Assembly (NCBI GenBank): GCA_030689845.1
Contig: JAUYHV010000311.1
Location: 1 to 9,993, forward strand
Direction of reading: 5' to 3'
DNA length: 9,993 nucleotides
Source: Dehalococcoidia bacterium
GTDB taxonomy: Bacteria > Chloroflexota > Dehalococcoidia > JACQUA01
Shown: piece by piece, positions 5,395 to 9,993 of the stretch
Layout: every line of letters begins with the position of its first letter
Numbering within the stretch: the stretch's first letter is position 1
Notes under the pieces: model-generated
Database searches by the model: none
Told to the model about the DNA's origin: nothing
The model's input: only the letters and a program-made list of their open reading frames with translations
Translations under genes and position numbers: made by a program

Positions 5395-5520
5395 CTATTT
5401 TCTACCCAGCGCGCTCTCTTCCTTCTTGCGGATGGACAGGCTGCCCCTGTTATGTTTCACGCCGGCAAAAGCCCGTTTATATGCGGCGCGCTGCTGCCTT
5501 TTCTGGTCTTTTCTACCCAT
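5395..5520 (-). CDS. Small basic protein, 41 residues, unknown function
   Basis: An ORF of 41 codons plus TAG sits exactly between coaBC and the isochorismatase-like gene. Its ribosome site CAGGAGGG (5531-5538) is the strongest in the operon; it directly follows the coaBC stop and is 10 bases from ATG 5518-5520. The stop TAG is part of the next gene's ribosome site (TAGGAAG). The protein (start MGRKDQKRQQRAAYKRAFAG) is very basic, with at least 14 Lys/Arg, no cysteines and no membrane segment. It looks soluble and possibly nucleic-acid or ribosome binding. I do not recognise a family. The tight fit to both neighbours and the strong ribosome site make it a likely real gene. Confidence 0.7.
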   Translation of the reverse strand: MGRKDQKRQQRAAYKRAFAGVKHNRGSLSIRKKEESALGRK

Positions 5521-5538
5521 TGTTCGAGTTCCCTCCTG

Positions 5539-6816
5539 TCAATTAAGTAATGCGACCACGCGGTCGAGGATAAGGTGGCCTATTTCCTCTTTGGGTAATA
5601 AAGGGAAAGATTCCACTGTGCCACTGTTGCCTATTATGATAACACGATTTTGGTCGGAACCAAAACCACTCTCGCTTTCCGTAATATCGTTGCCCACTAT
5701 GAGGTGCAGACCTTTCCTGTGCAATTTATCTTTGGCGTTTTCTACCAGGTTTACACTTTCGGCGGCAAACCCTACCTTTACCAGCTTACCTTTTATCCCG
5801 CTTAAAATATCGGGATTCAAGGTCAGTTTCAGGGTGAGGCCGGTCCCTTTTTTCTTTATTTTTTCCCCGGCAGGTCTGGCGGGACGGAAGTCGGCTACGG
5901 CTGCCGCCATGACCAGAACATCGGCCCCAACCGCAGCTTTCACCACGGCATCCTTCATTTCCAGGGCAGTGGCAACCTGGACAACGTCGATGCCATAAGG
6001 CAAAGGAAGAGCCGTCGGCGCGGTAACCAGGGTTACCATGGCCCCCCTGTCCCTGGCTGCCGCAGCTATTGAATAGCCCATTTTCCCCGAGGAGCGGTTA
6101 CTTATGTAACGAACGGCGTCGACGGGTTCCTGCGTGCCTCCGGCTGTGACTACAATCCTTTTACCGGCCAGGTCGCCGTTTTTGCCGAGTATCTGGCGGA
6201 TAGCCCCGATGATTTCGATGTTTTCAGGGAACCTGCCCGGCCCCCGGTCTCCCGAAGCTAAAGCCCCCGTCACGGGACCGATGAAAGAAACACCCCGTTC
6301 CTTCAGCCTGGCTATGTTATCCCGGGTTGCCGGATTCTGGTACATAGCCGTGTGCATAGCCGGGGCTATGAGCAAAGGCGCTTTAGTCGCCAGAACCGTG
6401 CAGGTCAGGACATCGTCCCCGATGCCGGAAGTAATCTTGGCTATGATATTTGCCGTTGCCGGGGCGATTACCAGGATATCCGCTGCCCCCCCCAGGGAGA
6501 CATGGGGCGATGAACTGGAGAGGAGTTTGAACATATCCGTTACCACGGGCCTGCGGGTAAGACTTTCCAGGCAGAGGGGTGTAATGAACTCCCTGGCTTC
6601 TTCCGTCATTATTACATTTACCGCGGCTCCCGCCTGTGTCAGCTTGCTGGCCAGGTCGGCTGCCTTGTAAGCGGCAATGCTGCCCGTTATCCCCAGGACT
6701 ATGTTTTTGCCGCGCAAAACGTTACCTTTAGTCTGTTCAACCCCCGGGGTAAGAGGTTGTTTTAGTGGTAAGGTATCGGGCGCCTTTTTACCGGTAGTAT
6801 TCTTATCTTTTGGCAT
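5539..6816 (-). CDS. coaBC: Bifunctional phosphopantothenoylcysteine decarboxylase/synthase
   Basis: CoaBC joins 4'-phosphopantothenate to cysteine with CTP (CoaB) and decarboxylates the product to 4'-phosphopantetheine (FMN-dependent CoaC), steps two and three of CoA synthesis. CoaC domain about 35-210: LGITGSIAAYK (41-51), catalytic H105 in SPHVSLGGAADILVIAPATA, then PAMHTAM (152-158) and GALASGDRGPGR (184-195). CoaB domain about 218-425: VVTAGGTQEPVDAVR, ISNRSSGKMG (238-247), AAAVADFRP, NPDIL and VGFAAE. Two active-site positions differ from the E. coli pattern: PAMN is PAMH and LACG is LASG. A hydrophilic extension of about 34 residues precedes the fold, so the length of 425 exceeds the usual 400 or so. 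ATG 6814-6816 is supported by AAAGGTGAG overlapping the coaX stop; an internal TTG (L34, with AAAGG upstream) is a less likely start. It sits four bases after coaX. Confidence 0.96.
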   Translation of the reverse strand: MPKDKNTTGKKAPDTLPLKQPLTPGVEQTKGNVLRGKNIVLGITGSIAAYKAADLASKLTQAGAAVNVIMTEEAREFITPLCLESLTRRPVVTDMFKLLSSSSPHVSLGGAADILVIAPATANIIAKITSGIGDDVLTCTVLATKAPLLIAPAMHTAMYQNPATRDNIARLKERGVSFIGPVTGALASGDRGPGRFPENIEIIGAIRQILGKNGDLAGKRIVVTAGGTQEPVDAVRYISNRSSGKMGYSIAAAARDRGAMVTLVTAPTALPLPYGIDVVQVATALEMKDAVVKAAVGADVLVMAAAVADFRPARPAGEKIKKKGTGLTLKLTLNPDILSGIKGKLVKVGFAAESVNLVENAKDKLHRKGLHLIVGNDITESESGFGSDQNRVIIIGNSGTVESFPLLPKEEIGHLILDRVVALLN

Positions 6817-6820
6817 TTGC

Positions 6821-7588
6821 TCACCTTTTATTCAGATCATTTATTAGTCGCAGGCCGTTAAGAGTGAGGTCTTTTTCTATTATATCTATTACTTTGGTCT
6901 CTTTAATTATAGTATCTATTAATCCCCCGGTGGCTATGACTTTAGTGCCGCTTCCCAGTTCCTTTTTTATGCGGTTAACGATGCCTTCAATCAGGCCGAC
7001 GTAACCGAAAACGATTCCCGATTGTATGGCCGTGATACTGTTTTTCCCTATGGCTTTTTTAGGGGCGATAAGCTCTACCTGCGGCAGTTTGGCCGTCCTC
7101 ATGAACAGCGCTTCGGCGGAGATGTTTATCCCCGGGGCAATGGCCCCCCCGACGTATTCACCGTCTTCGGAAACGGCATCAAAGGTGGTAGCCGTTCCGA
7201 AATCTATGACTATCAGGGGCCCACCGTATAAGTGGTGGGCGGCCGCGGCGTTAACCACCCGGTCGGCCCCGACTTCTTTCGGGTTATCCATGGCGATACG
7301 TACCCCGGTTTTCACCCCGGCCTCGATAATCAAGGGCTTTACCTTGAAATAACTCCGGCACAGTTCCTCGAAGGTCCACACAAGGGATGGCACGACACTG
7401 CATATAATGGCCTCGGTGATATCGCCGGGCCGCACGTTTTTGTGGGGCATCAGGTTTAAAATAAGGGCGCTGTATTCATCCGCCATCTTGTGCTGAGCGG
7501 TGGCTACCCTCCAGGTGGCTTTGAGTTCCTCTCCCTCGAAAACCCCTATGACTATATTGGAATTACCTATATCGATTGCTAATAGCAC
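6821..7588 (-). CDS. coaX: Type III pantothenate kinase
   Basis: CoaX phosphorylates pantothenate with ATP, the first step of CoA synthesis; the type III enzyme is not inhibited by CoA and needs a monovalent cation. It is 255 residues, the family length. Seen: the phosphate loop DIGNSN (residues 6-11), DNPKEVGADR (101-110) with the conserved GADR, DFGTATTFD (129-137) with the catalytic aspartate region, GGAIAPG (147-153) and ATGG (219-222), all of the ASKHA fold. The start codon is GTG (7586-7588), supported by CGGAG five bases upstream. It begins 16 bases after the GalT-like gene and its TGA stop is embedded in the ribosome site of coaBC, so the pathway's first three chemical steps are translated from adjacent genes. 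Confidence 0.97.
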   Translation of the reverse strand: MLLAIDIGNSNIVIGVFEGEELKATWRVATAQHKMADEYSALILNLMPHKNVRPGDITEAIICSVVPSLVWTFEELCRSYFKVKPLIIEAGVKTGVRIAMDNPKEVGADRVVNAAAAHHLYGGPLIVIDFGTATTFDAVSEDGEYVGGAIAPGINISAEALFMRTAKLPQVELIAPKKAIGKNSITAIQSGIVFGYVGLIEGIVNRIKKELGSGTKVIATGGLIDTIIKETKVIDIIEKDLTLNGLRLINDLNKR

Positions 7589-7604
7589 TTAAGCTCCGTT
7601 TTTC

Positions 7605-8633
7605 TTATATAAAATATTTTTTTATTTCCCCGCAGGCCGCCTCGGGAAACGTCTGGCAGAGAAAATCGTCGTGCAGCGCCTCAATGAAACAGGCGTCGGC
7701 CGTCCCCAGGATGGGGAACTGGAACCGCAGCCTTAAACGGGCATGGGTCCTGTAATGGTCCTGGCCCGCAGGGGCTGAGTAGATGCAGAGGTTGAACGAC
7801 ATGTAATTATTATCCGTCATATAGCGGAATATCCTGGAAAGCCCGTTAAAATAGTCTTTGAAATCGGCCGCTGTAAGTTCCAGGATGGAGCCCTTTTTCT
7901 CGAATATCCCCAGGATATCCGGCTCGCGGCCCCTGCCCGCGTAATTGACCAGCCATGAGACGCCGCCGGTTTCGCCGATAAACCTCTCTCCCTTTTCCTT
8001 TTCAGTTTTAACAAGGTCGGACCAGTATGTAACACCATTCCGGAGCATGTACCTTTTGGAAGCTGATAGGGTTTCTTTCATGTAAGTATTCCGTATGTAC
8101 GCGGCTACCGGCTGGAAGTGAGGATGGATGACGCTGCCGCCGGCGGGAGGAAGGTAGTTCCAGTTTACCGAGAGGTACCTGGCCTTCGGGTCGAAAGACC
8201 TGACCCTCCTTAAATATTCCTGGCTGGCGAGCAATCCGTTCACTATTATATTTTCGCTGAACTGGGTTATCTCTGTAAAGTGGTTGCGGGACAGGATGGA
8301 AATGGCGCTGTAGGTGGCGTAGGGGTTGAAGTTGGGAATCACCAGGACCCCGTATTTTTCAAGTTTTCCTTCCTTAATGAATTCCGGGGGGAACCTGGGA
8401 GAGTTTTCATCCACTCCCGGGGAACAAAAGGGACAGATGGGCCTGGTCTTTTCAATGAGGAAGGAGTAGTCCGGTTTGGGCATTTTACTGCGGAATCGGA
8501 ATTCCTGTATGACGGCGGCGTGTCCGGTCAGGGTATCCCGGCGCACTTCAAGGGGGATGAGGGCCGGCTGGAAATTGTTATTCGGGTCCAGGATTTTCTG
8601 GTGGAACATGCTGCTTTTAAATTTTATCGGCAT
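7605..8633 (-). CDS. GalT-like HIT-superfamily protein
   Basis: This 342-residue soluble protein resembles galactose-1-phosphate uridylyltransferase (usually about 350 residues), part of the HIT superfamily of nucleotidyl transferases and hydrolases. Seen: CPFC (C67, C70), SRNHFTEI (H118), and PPAGGSVIHPHFQP with H170-P-H172. By alignment from memory with GalT, C67, C70, H118 and H170 match its zinc ligands and H172 its nucleophile that forms the uridylyl-enzyme. The N-terminal half therefore looks catalytically intact. The C-terminal half (RTHARLRLRFQFP, 295-307) is less familiar, and no galactose genes are near, so a sugar-1-phosphate role is doubtful. Annotated relatives are often called DUF4922 or GalT-like. 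Its ATG (8631-8633) overlaps the nnrD end by 17 bases, with GGGAG nine bases upstream, in an operon of CoA and NAD(P)HX genes, which hints at nucleotide or cofactor phosphate chemistry. Substrate unknown. Confidence 0.8.
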   Translation of the reverse strand: MPIKFKSSMFHQKILDPNNNFQPALIPLEVRRDTLTGHAAVIQEFRFRSKMPKPDYSFLIEKTRPICPFCSPGVDENSPRFPPEFIKEGKLEKYGVLVIPNFNPYATYSAISILSRNHFTEITQFSENIIVNGLLASQEYLRRVRSFDPKARYLSVNWNYLPPAGGSVIHPHFQPVAAYIRNTYMKETLSASKRYMLRNGVTYWSDLVKTEKEKGERFIGETGGVSWLVNYAGRGREPDILGIFEKKGSILELTAADFKDYFNGLSRIFRYMTDNNYMSFNLCIYSAPAGQDHYRTHARLRLRFQFPILGTADACFIEALHDDFLCQTFPEAACGEIKKYFI

Positions 8634-9993
8634 CTTTTTTTTCTCCCAGTCCTTTAATAATATAAGGTAATACGGGTAAAAGATCGCCCGCTACGGTGCC
8701 TGCAGGGCCCTGTTTTGCGGTAACAAATTTGGCTGCCGCAGCGTGGATGTAGACTCCCAGGGCAGCCGCGGTGAAGCTGTCAAGCCCCCGGGCCAGGAAA
8801 GCTGCGATTATGCCCGCAAGGACATCTCCCGTTCCGGCGGTTGCCAGCCCGGGTTCGGCCGCGGGACTTATCATGGCGCGGTTGTCAGGGGAAGCTATGA
8901 TGGTGAAGGCGCCTTTCAGAACCACGGTTTTTCCCCACCTGGCGGCGGCTTCCATCGACGTTTCTAACCGGGCAGCCTGTATTTTTTCCAGGGGCAGCCC
9001 TGTCAGCCGGGACATCTCGCCGGGGTGGGGTGTCAGAACGGCATCTCCCGGCATACGTTCCCACCAGTTGTTTACCCGGGAAAGTATATTCAGGGCATCG
9101 GCATCGATTACAATTCCCCGGGGAAGCTTTCCCTGCCCGGAAAGCAGCAGGGCTTTAACAAATTCAACGGTGGAAAGGCTTTGACCTATACCGCAGCCGA
9201 TAAGAAGGGCATCATATCCATCGAGGGACTTTTCCAGCAGTTCCGCCGCGTTTCCGGCAATGCATCCGCCATCTCCCTCCGGCAGCGGCAGATAGGTTGC
9301 TTCGGTAAGTTTAGCTGCCAGTATGGGGACCAGGCTCGACGGTGCGGCTGCGGTAACCAGTCCGGCACCTGCCCTGCAGGCTGCCGCGGCTGCCAGGTAA
9401 GCGGCGCCAATGTAGTTAGGGGAACCGACGGCTACCATCACCTTACCGAAGGTGCCTTTATTGGCATGCAGCGGACGCCCGGGAAGATGTTCCGCCGCCC
9501 AGCCTTCCGTTATCAGGGAAACGTTAATGTCCTCCGAGAGGTGTCCGGGGATGCCTATGTCGGCGACTATGATTTTCCCGGTTTTTTCAGCCCCGGGGAA
9601 AGCGTACATGCCCCTTTTGGGGTTTGCCATGGTGATGGTCACGTCGGCGGTGGGACAGGCTGCATCCACCACGCCGCTGTCGGGATTGAGCCCCGAAGGC
9701 AGGTCCAGGGCAACAAGCGTAAGGTCGCGGCGTTTTTTCCTGGCCTGGCTGACTTTCAGCAGGGCTTCCCTGTAAACGCCTTCCAGGGGGCGCACTTTTC
9801 CCGTGCCGAAAAGGGAGTCCACTATTACCTGTGCCGTATTTATTTCTTCTTCGAGGAGAGAGAAGTCCCCGTCTTTTTCGACCCGGATAACGGGAATTCC
9901 CCGGTCATTGACTATTTCCAGGTTTTTATCACCTGCGGGGCGTTTGCTGCAAAGGTATACCTTCACCCTGGCTCCCCAGCGCTGCAGGTGGCG
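8617..9993 (-). CDS. nnrD: NAD(P)HX epimerase/ADP-dependent dehydratase fusion, 5' end missing
   Basis: This is a YjeF-type bifunctional enzyme that repairs hydrated NAD(P)H: the N-terminal NnrE domain epimerises R- to S-NAD(P)HX and the C-terminal NnrD domain dehydrates S-NAD(P)HX using ADP. The frame is open to the right edge; the edge codons read RHLQRWGARV, a normal NnrE segment, so the GTG at 9964-9966 is not the start. NnrE marks: VDSLFGTGKVRPLEG and LDLPSGLNPDSG. NnrD marks: KGTFGKVMVAVGSPNYIGAA, IDADALN, TPHPGEM, VVLKG and the nucleotide-site motif GLATAGTGDVLAG. About 458 residues are visible; bacterial fusions are about 500, so perhaps 40-60 are missing. It is the most upstream visible gene of the operon and its 3' end overlaps the GalT-like gene. 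An A8 run (plus-strand T 8635-8642) lies in its last codons. Confidence 0.95.
   Translation of the reverse strand, partial: RHLQRWGARVKVYLCSKRPAGDKNLEIVNDRGIPVIRVEKDGDFSLLEEEINTAQVIVDSLFGTGKVRPLEGVYREALLKVSQARKKRRDLTLVALDLPSGLNPDSGVVDAACPTADVTITMANPKRGMYAFPGAEKTGKIIVADIGIPGHLSEDINVSLITEGWAAEHLPGRPLHANKGTFGKVMVAVGSPNYIGAAYLAAAAACRAGAGLVTAAAPSSLVPILAAKLTEATYLPLPEGDGGCIAGNAAELLEKSLDGYDALLIGCGIGQSLSTVEFVKALLLSGQGKLPRGIVIDADALNILSRVNNWWERMPGDAVLTPHPGEMSRLTGLPLEKIQAARLETSMEAAARWGKTVVLKGAFTIIASPDNRAMISPAAEPGLATAGTGDVLAGIIAAFLARGLDSFTAAALGVYIHAAAAKFVTAKQGPAGTVAGDLLPVLPYIIKGLGEKKDADKI

Noticed and set aside
5170..6670. Long + strand open frames opposite coaBC and the isochorismatase-like gene
   Set aside because: The - strand proteins carry full catalytic motifs; the + strand frames have no motifs and no ribosome sites.
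1..9993. tRNA, rRNA or a known riboswitch
   Set aside because: No cloverleaf, rRNA stretch or riboswitch core was recognised by eye; short or divergent RNAs in the two intergenic regions cannot be excluded.

Overview
The window most likely comes from a moderately high-GC anaerobic Firmicute of the Peptococcaceae/Desulfotomaculum-Pelotomaculum type. This is inferred, not proven. The evidence is strong AGGAGG-like ribosome sites, a type III pantothenate kinase (CoaX), a fused NAD(P)HX epimerase/dehydratase, and a molybdenum hydroxylase next to a YqeB-type maturation factor, a set common in anaerobic Clostridia.

Layout. Bases 1-1853 (+ strand) are the end of a molybdenum-hydroxylase operon: the C-terminal part of the Mo-cofactor subunit, the two-cluster [2Fe-2S] subunit, and a YqeB/EF2563-family protein linked to selenium-dependent hydroxylases. 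No FAD subunit is visible. A gap of about 280 bases follows, with a compound palindrome (1968-2043) and operator-like dyads. It leads into a persulfide dioxygenase-rhodanese fusion of CstB architecture (2133-3503, +). Bases 3504-3907 carry no gene but hold a probable terminator, two perfect dyads and a good promoter. They lead into an AT-rich gene for a zinc-ribbon/DUF4145 (HEPN-like) protein (3908-4552, +), which looks like an acquired cargo gene.

Bases 4699-9993 (- strand, read from right to left) form one compact, probably co-transcribed housekeeping operon: nnrE-nnrD fusion (5' end outside the window), a GalT-like HIT-superfamily protein, coaX, coaBC, a 41-residue basic small protein missed by usual size cut-offs, and an isochorismatase-family cysteine hydrolase. 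Spacings are 10-17 bases or overlaps throughout.

How the genes work together. The - strand operon joins two CoA biosynthesis steps (pantothenate phosphorylation; 4'-phosphopantothenoylcysteine synthesis and decarboxylation) with repair of damaged NAD(P)H. The GalT-like, small and isochorismatase-like proteins are accessory members of unproven function. The + strand left part concerns molybdenum-dependent hydroxylation, and the next gene concerns sulfane-sulfur oxidation or transfer. I see no complete, clearly undescribed multi-gene system. The best leads are the AT-rich DUF4145 locus with its dyads and a possible antisense promoter, the GalT-like protein in a CoA/NADHX operon, the conserved-looking small ORF, and unusual active-site residues in CoaBC and in the MBL protein.
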